From the NCBI RefSeq assembly GCF_010183535.1, contig NC_071333.1:7934587-7998586 (forward strand): a stretch of DNA of 64,000 nt, read 5' to 3'. How positions within the stretch are numbered: position 1 is the stretch's first letter; each line of letters opens with the position of its first letter. Both the position numbers and the translations under genes were made by a program. This DNA comes from Caenorhabditis remanei. Taxonomy: Eukaryota; Nematoda; Chromadorea; Rhabditida; Rhabditidae. This document shows, piece after piece, positions 1 through 10,697 of the stretch. Under the pieces are notes generated by a model that saw only the letters and a list, made by a program, of their open reading frames with translations, was not told where the DNA came from and made no database searches.

Positions 1-756
1 GATCTCAAAAAAGGAAGACAACGAAGCGCTCAGAAAAATTCTTTTTACTATTTCTCATTACTCTCCAATTACATGAATTATCTTAAGAAGGCGGTCAGAA
101 TAAAAATAACATAATTTTTTGGGTTGTGAAACAAGAGAAAGAGAATAGAAAGTCAGATCGGCTGCATCAAAACCCAACACAGGAAATAGTTGGAATAGTG
201 AAGAAGGGCAACCAATTCGTAGTCTAATTAAAACTGACTGATGAAAAATTTATAAGTGGCCGGCCGAAATATGGCTTGTTGTCAATCTTTTGTTGCGAAA
301 AAATAGTTATGGGCATCATTCTCGAGTGAGATCGAAAATAAGAAAAGGATAGGTCACAAGAAACAATGTTTAGTATCTGAACTCAGAGTTTTTCCTGGAC
401 GATTAAAAAAATGAAATCACTAAAACTCAATTCAATTCAAAATTTCTTTGTTTATGCAATGTTAGTAATACAAGGATAAAGTATTAGTTCTTGGAACGTT
501 AAGTTTTTGTTCTAGGATGTTTTTAAACTTTAATTATCAGTTTTACTATTTTTATACTTTTGATGAGTACGGTAAGGATAAATTTCAAGTTTTCTCATCA
601 ATAAAATCTAAAAGAACAATTTCTTGTAATAAAGGGCATTCTCAAAACAAAAAAATTCAACAATTGGTATTAAACATCCTCTTTTCAACCACATCTCACC
701 CTACTAAACGTCTATCTGCCACCCCATTTTTTCCATCGTGAGCTTATAGCTTATAC
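1..756. other. No definable gene
   Basis: AT-rich sequence beyond the last exon I can place on the minus strand. I see no coding exon with good splice sites on either strand. If the exon at 908-757 uses the donor at its end, the next exon of that gene would lie here or to the left of the window. Confidence 0.4.
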
Positions 757-908
757 CTCCTCCTTTTCCATATTCAGTCGTTCCCAATATTTCTTGGCTC
801 CTCTCATTCTGTGACCTTTTTTGGTCATTTGTTTTCTTTTCTCTTCCAGAATGGGTCCACTACGAGGCATGATTGAGAGACTCATCTCAAAACGCGCATC
901 TTTCTGAA
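757..908 (-). CDS. Common downstream exon of unrecognised multi-promoter gene
   Basis: The acceptor on the minus strand is GCTTCAG at 914-909, and the first two exon bases (TT) complete a codon. The exon reads about 50 residues rich in Lys, Arg and Met, beginning VQKDARFEMS and ending RLNMEKEE. At 757 there is a possible donor (GAG/GTATAAG). If it is not used, the frame stops three codons further on, at 753-751, after a final Val. I could not tell whether the protein ends here or continues outside the window. Five upstream modules (2007-1866, 6376-6088, 7932-7503, 10214-9998 and 13324-10698) all end one base into a codon, so each can be joined to this exon in frame. I do not recognise the protein family; there is no signal peptide or membrane segment in this part. 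Confidence 0.5.
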
Positions 909-1865
909 CTGAAGCACAGTTTTTTGGTGGCCGCACCAAAAAAGAGATGAGAGGAAGAGAGGGACGTCGAGCATAAACTAAAAGTCATTTATCAATGTGG
1001 GAGCACATTCGGGAACAAAAAAAGACCTTGAGCCTATTTCTTTTTTCATCTCTCTCCTGCTTTCAGTTCTCTTTAACTTTCTATTGCCGCTTTTGCAAAA
1101 AAGTTATCGGGTCGGAAAATGTCGCCGCCGGTTCTGTGACAGATGTTTCTTCCGCAATCTGCCGCACCCAAATTATCGGCCATTTAGAGAAGTGGTGGTG
1201 GGAGACGACGACGGGGGGCCCTCCACCCGTCGGCATTTGCAAGGGTGGGCACACTTGTCAAAAAATGTTTCTGCTCGGGTTGTACATAGAGTTGCATGAT
1301 TTATGACGATCCGTCTTGAGTGTTGTGAATATGTTGAGAAGAAAAAAACGGAGTGCAACACGTCGTCAAAACGGTGAATGACTGCCCGGATTTGAGGAAT
1401 GAGAACATAGAAATGAACCCCAGGAGAGGTCAATAAAATTAGGAACGTCTTCTCTCTCCCAAAACTTTTCTTCGAAATTTATGGGTCGCAAAGATGATTG
1501 TGATTGCACTCTAGAGATTCATACCCCAGAATAGAGGAGACATGCTATTTTAGTATAATGGAAAATGAATAAATTGAATAAATTTTTGGAGTGCGAGAGC
1601 GATAGAAGATAATTTAATTAGTCTTCTGTTCCCCATTGATGTCACCAACTTTTTTAGATTCTAGATTTCGGATTCTGGTTTCGTCATTTTGGAGTCTAAC
1701 ATAGAAGAGAGGAAAAATTTCTGAAAGCAGTCTCTAGGAACGTCTATACAACTTTAATTAAATTATCTTGAATCAGAATTCAAACAGAATCCAAGAAGAA
1801 ACAATAGATAAATACAACAAAAAAAAACAAAAAAAGTTTAAGAGAGAAATCAACAAGAAACAAAC

Positions 1866-2007
1866 CTCGATCGTTTGGATATAATTCCGCCAACTCGTTC
1901 GGTTCTTTCAGGTGTACTTTTTTGGTGCCCGACGGCAAGACCGTTATGGTCATCCGTCGTGCATTTTCTTCCAGAGTCCATTGGTTCCAGAATTTGCGAA
2001 GGAACAT
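1866..2007 (-). CDS. Alternative first exon E of the multi-promoter gene
   Basis: ATG at 2007 opens 47 codons (MFLRKFWNQW... to ...ELYPNDR) followed by a donor CGAG/GTTTGT. The exon has one base over (phase 1), and the next usable acceptor in the minus direction, at 908, supplies exactly the two missing bases and creates Val. The residues are a plausible soluble globular sequence; I do not recognise a domain. About 950 bases of intron separate it from the common exon. A second frame across the same bases is also open, but its donor phase does not fit the common exon, so I prefer this one. Confidence 0.45.
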
Positions 2008-5000
2008 TGGCTCTTGGTGTCACCGCGCGTGTCGGATAAACCGATAAGCGGTGGGTGACGGTGGTGACTGGATAGGATACAAGAAGGACCGAATGCTGAA
2101 GTGTCAAAGATGTTGGAGACGGAAATTGAATGAAAAATTGAGATGAGAAACAAAGAATTAGCAAATTGTGGGGTTATTTGTTGATATATGGGTGTTGGTT
2201 GTCTAACGTAGTATTCTTTCTTAATGTTCTGCCGTTTGGAATCAAGAATATTTTTTAAGTTGAAGTTTAATAAATGAGAAACTCAAATACAGAAATTAGG
2301 TGATTTTGATATATATTCAAATTCTGATTTCTAAAAAAGGTATGTTCATAGCATCTGATTCAATATTATGCAAAACGAAGAACCAATAAAAAAGTGATAG
2401 TGGGAATTTCCGGTTGATAAAAAAGTGAAAGGAATTTAAGAGGAAATCAGGTGGCCCCATCCGTCACTTTGAACCTATCACATATTACACTATATTCTGC
2501 ACTAGTAGAGTTCCAAGTCCACCTGAGTTCCACTCAACCTATTCTTAGACAATACGCAGACAATGAAAAGTGCAGAGGCACTAGCCGTAGTAGAATTTTC
2601 AAGTAAATTCTTTTGAGTGTATCGGTTTTTGGGTATTTTAGTGAAACGGGGTGGCCTTCAGACGCGGCGCGGACGTCCTCTGACTCCACACCATATGCTC
2701 CGAATTATTCGCGCGGAAAACCAAAAGATGAGCTACTTGTTGTAAGTTTGAGTTGAAGTTAGCGGTGAGCTCTGCATTCATTCTTCACTACAAAGTTCCC
2801 TAGTACTTTTAAAGTGAATAATTTCTGATGTCCTATAGAGTCAATCAAGATTTATTACAAAAATTCTTTTTCGAACAAATGGACAAGAACCTTGGGTAGG
2901 AACGTTTCAGTGTAAAGCAAAAATTTTCCAGACAAAAAAAAACAAAAGAAAGGAAACAACGTTCCCTAAACTTTCAAAATTGTAGGATGCTGCACAAACG
3001 AAGTAAGAAAAAATGGGACCTGTTTTTTGAAAAAAGTGAGCGTGACTTAGAATCTTGATACTTGGTCGTACATCCGTTTTGCATATACATTAGAATTTTG
3101 ATTAAGGGAAGTCTGAAAAATAAGACCATAATAAAGCAAAAGTTAAAATGAAGGATTTTGATAAAAATCGCTTATAGATTTTTTCAAAACTTTTTTGTGA
3201 TAACGAAAAAACATCAGTTTTCAGAAAAAAGAGACCGGATCAGACTTAAATCTAACCTAGTCACGATGCCGTTTCTCTGTCTGGGGTTCACACCAAAAAG
3301 TGTCCATATTCGGGTGGGGGCGGATAGCTGATGCTAGAAAAGAAAGTTGTTTTGTTGTCTTCTCGTTTATATCACCACAACAAGGGCGTGAAAATGTCAA
3401 AACCAGCAAAAAGAGAGAGAGAGAGGAAAAGTTACATTTTGTTTAGAGATTCACATCCGTCGGGCTCGGGACCCACACCACCACCAACGCCGCCAGCACT
3501 ATACCACCAACCAGGGGAAGCTCCTTTCTTCTTTTTTTTCATTTATCTTGTCAACGATGATGGTGGCAAGGATGACAAGAATGATGATGATGATTATGAA
3601 GTTCCGGTAGTGGTCGGCGGATGTAAAGGACGAAACAAAAAAAGTTCCCTTTCTCTTTCTCGTCACTACTCGGACGTTATTTTTTTGTGGTGGCACCACT
3701 TAATTATGTTCTATTCTATACGAAACGATTCAGTTCAAGATTCACAGAAAAAAAAACGACGCGGCGCATCTGAAGTAGGACGAGTAGACGCAAGGAAAAG
3801 GGAGGAAAAAAACAAATCCTTGCCGTTAGGCTCGCGTAAGTTTTGGGACTCTCGACCGCGCTTTGACCAAAAACGAAACATATGCTCGTAAACATAAATT
3901 AAACTTTTGAGAGACGCTTCCTCCTCTCTTGCGCCAACACTCTACATGCCCCGGATGCCTTTCTTTCATATCGCACACGCCTCTCAATGTCACAAAACAA
4001 AAAGTCGGTGGTGGTGTTGCTGCTGCTTCTGCTTTTTTTGGAAACAGACACTCACATCTCACTCACAAACAAATACACAAGAGAAGTCACTACTGACAAG
4101 ATGTTCGGTAGTTCAAAATCCTCGTCGTCACTCGATTATCTCATCTCAAGGGCAAAGGGTGCATCGCCAGATCTTTTGTTAAAAAAACGGGTGGCTAACG
4201 AGATTTTTTCTCGGAACCAAACCAACAAAATATGTCTACATATTTCGAATTCTTTGAAGAGGAAAGTCCTCTTCTGGAAGTTTTTTATATTTTGATCGTG
4301 ACTGATTAAAAGTAAACACTGGTAAGTTTTATAGCTAGATCTAGAAATGTTTCGAATTGGCAACTTGTGAAATTGGCCACTGTCACAAAGATCGTGTATC
4401 TTTGTTTATCAACAAAATGTTTGTTGCTTGGTAATAAAATCTGATATTTTAACTTTGCGCAAATAAAACCAATTAAATATTCGAGTAAAACCTGCTGCAA
4501 ATTTAAATATTGGTTTAGGTAAAGTATAAATCCGTTCAAACTAGACTAATTCACGTGTCAAACTCCTCCAAAAAAACCAACTTGAAACTGCCGGTCAAAT
4601 CAAAACTACCAACAAAAACACAAATTTTGAAAGTCAAAATCGGACATATCTGGACACTATAGTAAATAAACATCTCTACATGCGAACATTTCTTCTATAT
4701 ATCAAATAAAGAAGATTGAGATCCGCATTACTCCGCCATTCAATGGCCACAAAACTGAACTGACACTGGCTTCATAACAAAATTTTATAGAGTCTCGCAG
4801 AAATATCTCCTCAAAAAAAAAACTGAGATTTTCTTTTCTTTATCTGGTTCTGGTCATATTTGTAAGAACAATGTTCTGAAAAGTGGAACTTTCTAGAAAA
4901 CTGAAAAAGTTGGAAAATAAGAACATATGATTTGTGAAATTCTAGATTAGAAAGTGAAAAGAAAATAATAGTGAAAACAAGAAATGTGAAGGGAGATACA

Positions 5001-6087
5001 ATGACATAGAGGATTTCGGAAGAATGCTCATCTTAGGTTTCTCTCTCTCTCTCTTTACAAATGTGACTGATTCGTATCAGGTTACTCTAAGAATTTTGAA
5101 AATCTTCAGAGCTCGTCTGAGACTATCAGTGAAAAGCCTTTGACAAAAAACAAATATGTTTTTAGAGTTAAATAAATCGGTTCAATGATCAAACATTTAT
5201 AACCGAAGAATGCATGAAATTAAACTGAAAATGCGTCAATGCAAAAAAGTCAACTATTCGAAATTCAAGGTTTCTTTGCGCTTTACTCAATTCTTTAAGT
5301 ACTCAGAACTAAAACCACAATTTCATTTAATTTGTATTATTTTAACTGTATCAAGTCAAATTCATTCATTTATTAACTATGCCGGCACGTGACAACCAAC
5401 ATCAAAACTACTTTTGAAAGTGTCTAATTTGGGAGCTCAGCTTATGGTTTCAAGTGGTAGTGTATGTTACTTGAAGAAGAGATAATGAGAGGAGTAGGCG
5501 AAGACAGCAAAGTGCAAGAAAAAAAGAACTCGTCTAGAACCAAGATGAGACTCATGAAATGACATTCCATGTTTCTATGGATAATGAAAATAAGAACGAG
5601 AGCAACTAGTAGATGAGTTATGGGAACCAAAACTAGAAAGAGAATAGAAAATGATGATTGTCGGAGAAGGAAATGGAGAATTGCTTATTCAGACGAGTGG
5701 TCAGCTATTCAAAAATTGAAATTCAAAAAGCTTCTTATTCAAGAAATTTTCGTCTTGTATAATTATCTTCTCCATCTGAAGCTCATCCTATTAGTTGTTT
5801 TGCAATTTTGTTTTGTCCGTCTTACACACAATTTGAAGCGTCTGAATTCCAGGAATGCCTAGGACAACTCTGATACTTCAAAATAAGGAAAGGAGGTAGA
5901 TAAATTGAAAAAGTACACATGGAAAGCAGTTCCAAGATAGAATATTCCAATGTACCGGTTTTATGAAATGCCAAAGATTAGAGAATTACTCTAACTACTG
6001 TAATGACAAACTTTCCAAATATGAAGTGAAAACTTGACTTTTCCCAAATAACAGTATTGTAACAACCGAAATTACAGTAAACTAAAC
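2008..6087. other. Long non-coding stretch upstream of exon E
   Basis: Intron or promoter DNA between two alternative first exons. It contains a short TC microsatellite at about 5040-5055 and several purine- or pyrimidine-rich patches (for example around 3,400-3,800), which give short chance open frames. The region around 2,640-2,720 and 3,240-3,320 is richer in GC than its surroundings and could be promoter sequence for exon E. I find no exon with a matching acceptor and donor. Confidence 0.4.
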
Positions 6088-6376
6088 CTGGTGCAATCTG
6101 AATTTGTCGTAGACGAGGACGTATCGGTGCTTTGATAGGCAATGGATTGAATATAGCCCACCCAATGGGATTCTCATTAGGCTGAACAGTAGTTGGTTGA
6201 AACTCCTGTATGATTTGTGTCCCAATCCAAGACGTAGGTGCAGGGGGCATCAAGAAATTATGATGCGAATGATGAGCCGGTGAATCAGCGGAATGTCCAT
6301 ATGTGCTTCTTCGACGATCTTGCCTTGTTGATCCGCGGCGTTCGTCCATGAGGTGGGCACTCACGGATTGCAACAT
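6088..6376 (-). CDS. Alternative first exon D of the multi-promoter gene
   Basis: ATG at 6376 opens 96 codons followed by a donor CCAG/GTTTAG at 6088/6087, phase 1, which matches the acceptor at 908. The protein begins MLQSVSAHLMDERRG, has an Arg/Ser/His-rich start (STRQDRRRSTYGHS) and continues into a proline-rich part (PPAPTSWIGTQIIQEF, then PLPIKAPIRPRLRQIQIAP). No upstream acceptor gives a compatible frame, so I treat it as a first exon with its own promoter rather than an internal exon. The family is not recognised. The Arg/Ser-rich start and low complexity suggest a flexible N-terminal region. Confidence 0.45.
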
Positions 6377-7502
6377 CTTTCGACAAACAGACCAACAGGA
6401 GAAGGAAGAACTCTATGATAGATATGTGTGTTTTTTTCAGAGCTTATTTTTTGAAACGACTCGAGAAGTGGAACACCACACCGACCAAAACCAAAACGCA
6501 CAACAATTATGAGAGATTGATAAATGTGAAAAACGAGTATTCTGCCGCGAATGAGCGCCTGGTTGTCAAGAAGTCGGCGAGTGCATGAATACACACATCC
6601 AGCCAAAACGCATTCCATGGGCCACATCGTTTATGATGCTTCTTTTCAACTTGAAACATATACCCCCATATTTTGTCGGGCATATATTCTTCCATTCTTA
6701 GACGTCGTTTTCTCGTTTTCTCAATGACGATCTGACGCCACTGGCCGCGTGGAGCATCGAATCTTGTCTTCTGCCTTCTTATATTTTGCCGCCACTTCTT
6801 CTTTCCTCAATTTTTTGACCCCTTTCCTCTTCCTCTTTCTCTCTTGATTCCCTCTCTACTCATATTCAACAACTCCCTCGACGATCTTTTGAGCGACTCT
6901 AGACCGAAATAGTGTATGAAAATCATCCACTTCCGTTTTTAGGGAAATCATCGCGCATTTTTGTCCGAATTTATCAGTATGAAGTCAGTTTTTCTGACTA
7001 TCGAACAATTTTTTTGCTGAACGGGCAGAAAAGAATAGGCCAAAAGATTGACTTGTCAGCAAAAAAGAGGGGTGTAATTACAGCACAGAGGACAGCAATT
7101 AAACTGAGCACTGCACTGAGAAGCAAGTATTTCAAAAAGAGCCAAAGAAAATGCACCAGACGAATGAGCTTTTGAGAGCACAGGAGGGGAAATGAACTTT
7201 CGAACGTTTCTAAAAACAGGTAAGAATAACTTGATTTTTGACACTTTCAACTGTCCGTGGGGACTCTGGATCCGAAATAAAGTTTTTGATACTGACACTT
7301 GTCAATTATTTTATGGATGTACGTACAACTTGAAATGAACAGAAATAAAGGGTTCATCAAAAGAACAAATTGTAATTCGGGACTAAATTTTCAAAAAGTT
7401 AAGTGGTTAATAATTGTAAATAGGCGGAAAGTGTGTTGAACAACAACAAGCTTTCAGAACGATTCCCTGATAAGATAGAAATGAATATTTTAAATAACTT
7501 AC

Positions 7503-7932
7503 AAGAACTGGGTGGTGGGCCAAACGGAGTAAACTGTAGAAGAAGAGGAGTACGCGATACCGCTGGTACAGCCGCATTCGCTTTCCGTGCTTGATGTGCA
7601 AGTGCTGCAGCCAACGGATCAACTTGTATTAAGGATTCTCGTACACTTCGAAGTGCCCATGACACGAATACGGTCGACCGAAATTACATAGTTAGAAAAG
7701 GTAACAATAGTTTTTATGTCTAGACAGATGTTGGAATGGATTAAATTTGGATTTGTCATCAAAAATGCATGGCTGCTGTGGTAACTTTTGAAAAATAAAA
7801 AAGGAAAACAATTTCGTGTTTTTCTAGGAAAATAAATCTTACGTCAGGTGGTGGTTGCTTCTTTTTTCGTCGAAACTTTGAGATGCCTTTCGATTTTTTA
7901 GCTGGCGAACTTTTTATTTTCATCGGAGCCAT
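7503..7932 (-). CDS. Alternative first exons C (two exons, odd acceptor)
   Basis: Exon one is 7932-7843: ATG, 30 codons, very basic (MAPMKIKSSPAKKSKG, then FRRKKKQPPPD), ending at a good donor GAC/GTAAG in phase 0. The second part, 7677-7503, reads 58 codons in one frame (TVFVSWALRSVRES, then an Ala-rich run and LLLQFTPFGPPPSS) and ends at a strong donor TCTT/GTAAGT in phase 1, as in the other modules. The two fit in frame only if the intron ends at ATTTCGG, where an A-to-G change would have turned the usual AG into GG. No usable AG lies nearby in the right frame. The basic start could be a nuclear localisation sequence (inference). Confidence 0.35.
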
Positions 7933-9997
7933 TTTGAATAATATGTGAATTGAAAAGGGGGTTTAGGTCAATGTGGTCAAAAGACAAGAGCAACTCGCTA
8001 ATCAAGTGACTATTATACGCTTGAATGAGTTGTGATGTATTGTTTCCCCATAACGGGACCCCCCTCTAAAAATTCTCTCTTCCGTCTCTCTCCTTTCCTT
8101 TTCATCATCTGAAATCTATTGGCGCGTAGTGTTGCCAAATGCGTTGTTACTCAACCGCCACTACTTCTGGCTCCCTCATCTTTTGTCCTCTCTGCCACTA
8201 ATAATTCTACAAGCCACTCAATCATATTTTTTCGGGTGTGTGCAAGGGAGAAAGCGAAAAAATGCAAAAGTGGTTTTATTCATAAGAAAATTCAGATTTG
8301 CAGAACAAATCACTTGAGCAAAAATTGAAAGGATTTGATTTGGAAATATGTGAACCATGACCATGTTTTAGAGGGAGTCTTTTGGTACCGATGGTAATTT
8401 TGGTAATCTGTGAGCACTATACGATTGCCTACTCAAATCTATCGACTGAAACGAATTATTTCTTCTTGTCCCCTAGACCAGCACAAATATAACAGTTTAA
8501 AATCCATTCCAACAGATTGTTCCGAATAAAAGTTCAAAGTTACCTTGAAAAATAAACACATCACATTCAGATTTAAATATTGAAGTAGAAAAGATCAAGT
8601 TTTGAGTTTTGAAGAAAATAAGTGAAGAAGTGTGAAATAAATGGTGCTGTGTAGAAATTGTAGAAAACGAAGCTCTCAAAAGGCGTTTTCCTTCGATGTC
8701 CCGCTGTGTGTCGACCCACCAACGGAAAGGTATTTAGTGATGAATAGGTGTTGAGGAATAGTTGCAGAATACGTTCTTTCAATTAAACCTCTCCAAAGGG
8801 TCAGCATGTGAAGTCCAGATGAGATGATAGTAGAATGACGTTCAAGTAAAGAAAAACGCCAGTATGGGTAGAAGAAAGAGCTGCGGAGAAGGATTAGTTT
8901 CAACCAACCGGTTGGGTTTCTCTCAAAGGGCGGCGGTGCTTTTTTTCGTTAGTTGCTGACAAAATGGGACAGAAATGTAACAAAACTACACATTCACATT
9001 TAGTATCAATGTATGTCGATATTTTTCCTGGTGCAGAAACCCATTATGGCTTTTCAAAATCTACAGAAGGCAAGTCAATCATACCTGCTATATAATCGTA
9101 GTCAAAGTTAAATTCAAAATTATAGTCTTTCATAGAATAACTCGGCGGGAAGGATGGATAGAATGAACAAAAGCTTTTCAAAGAAAGCTGTTTTAAAAAC
9201 AAATTAGATGTAATTCAAAAAGAATGAAAGACATGAACACCTGTTCCGTTTCGAATGAGTTCCTTTCAGTTTTGTTAGGGAAAAACGTTTTGAAAACAAA
9301 ACGCATTATAGGAAATGGAAGAAGATGGATTATGAATGAAGTAGTAAGAGGCAACTCAATTGGTTGTTTGATTTGACAAGTTTTGCCTCAGGAAATAATC
9401 AAGATTGTGTTGTGAAAAGATGAGCATTTTCCGAAATCGTAGATGAAACAAGCAAAGTTCAAGAAGCAGAAAGAATTTTTTGAACTTGGAGAGTTATGAA
9501 TATCGGTTTACTAATCCAAGACTCAGATTGAATCACATGAGATATTCTAGGAATACATCAAGAAGCAAGGCGAATTGTCTCAAGGGAGACTATTTCTGAC
9601 AAATGAACGGATTCCGATGTGTTGTGCGAAAGATAATGAGTGACCGCAGGTGCACGATGAAAAATTATTTCCTATTACAGGTGACTTCCTTGTTGAGAAA
9701 TGTAAGTAGAATTGGAAAACATGGATCTTTGGACAAGAATAAGTTTTTTAGCATAAAAAAGGCGCGTTTCTCACTCAGTCAGTTGTTTTGGATGTGTACT
9801 GTAGATGGAGAGATTCAATGACACAGACAGATTGGCTTCAATTTTTGACAAAGAACAAAAAAAGTAGTCCCATATAATCTACACATTACCATTATTGGCA
9901 GTATCGGTTGTTTTGAAAACTGAGACAAACATATTTAGAAATATTAGTTCAATTATTTGAATTCATTTCACGTGCACATTCTGGAATAAAATCTTAC

Positions 9998-10214
9998 CTG
10001 ACCGTAATACAACTCGTTCCGAAACCGTCACCAAGGTTGAATATCTTCGATTGGCAATTGCTGCATTCCGATTGCAAACATTCAGAGGCGCCATTGTGTT
10101 GAGCACTTCGCAGACGGATCGCGATGGTCGGCGTAATGGTGGTGGACAGGCGCCACGCGTTGCTGTTGCCATTTTTCGCACAATGTTAGCATCGCTTGCG
10201 ATAAACACTGACAT
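9998..10214 (-). CDS. Alternative first exon B of the multi-promoter gene
   Basis: ATG at 10214 opens 72 codons (MSVFIASDANIVRKMATATR, then an Arg-rich stretch PPPLRRPSRSVCEVLNTMA, ending VSERVVLRS) followed by a strong donor TCAG/GTAAGA, phase 1, compatible with the common acceptor at 908. No good acceptor precedes the ATG, which supports a transcription start here. The module contains several Arg/Ser pairs and could be an amphipathic targeting or regulatory segment; I do not recognise it. The opposite strand carries a shorter open frame that I regard as a shadow. Confidence 0.45.
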
Positions 10215-10697
10215 TTTCTTTTTCCTTATGGGTCGAAGACACGAAAAATGAAGACGAAATGTGGAACAACGGAGACTGGCGACAATTGTTTTAAAAGGGC
10301 AACAATTGTGTATGTAACCGGGTGACCGGAGGAAGTATAAGGGTACAAGAATAGGAGGATAGTGTAGGAGAGTAGGATGAGATTTCAGGAAGTAACCAAT
10401 ATTTGTGGTTCCTCTCAAAATTTATGTTTGCTTTAGATTATTTGGAGTTTGTTGCTTTCGTTTGGATTCCAAATAGATGTGATGGCCTCTGCTAGGGTCC
10501 AATCGCACTTCATTCATCTCAAGTGGTGATTTCAACTCACTTATTCAATTCGTTTTACACATTTCTTCTTTTTTGTTTTACTTTTACGCTTTTTCATAAA
10601 ATTCTCAGAAGAAAAACTTCCGTTTCCAACATTCTTGCCTCGGGTCAAAGTCGAGAGAACGGAGAGGGATTAGGGTGAAATAAAAATAAACACTGAC

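Noticed and set aside
3331..3891. 186-codon frame on the plus strand
   Set aside because: Low-complexity runs (Pro, Phe, Asp, Lys/Arg) caused by purine- and pyrimidine-rich DNA; no domain or splice support.
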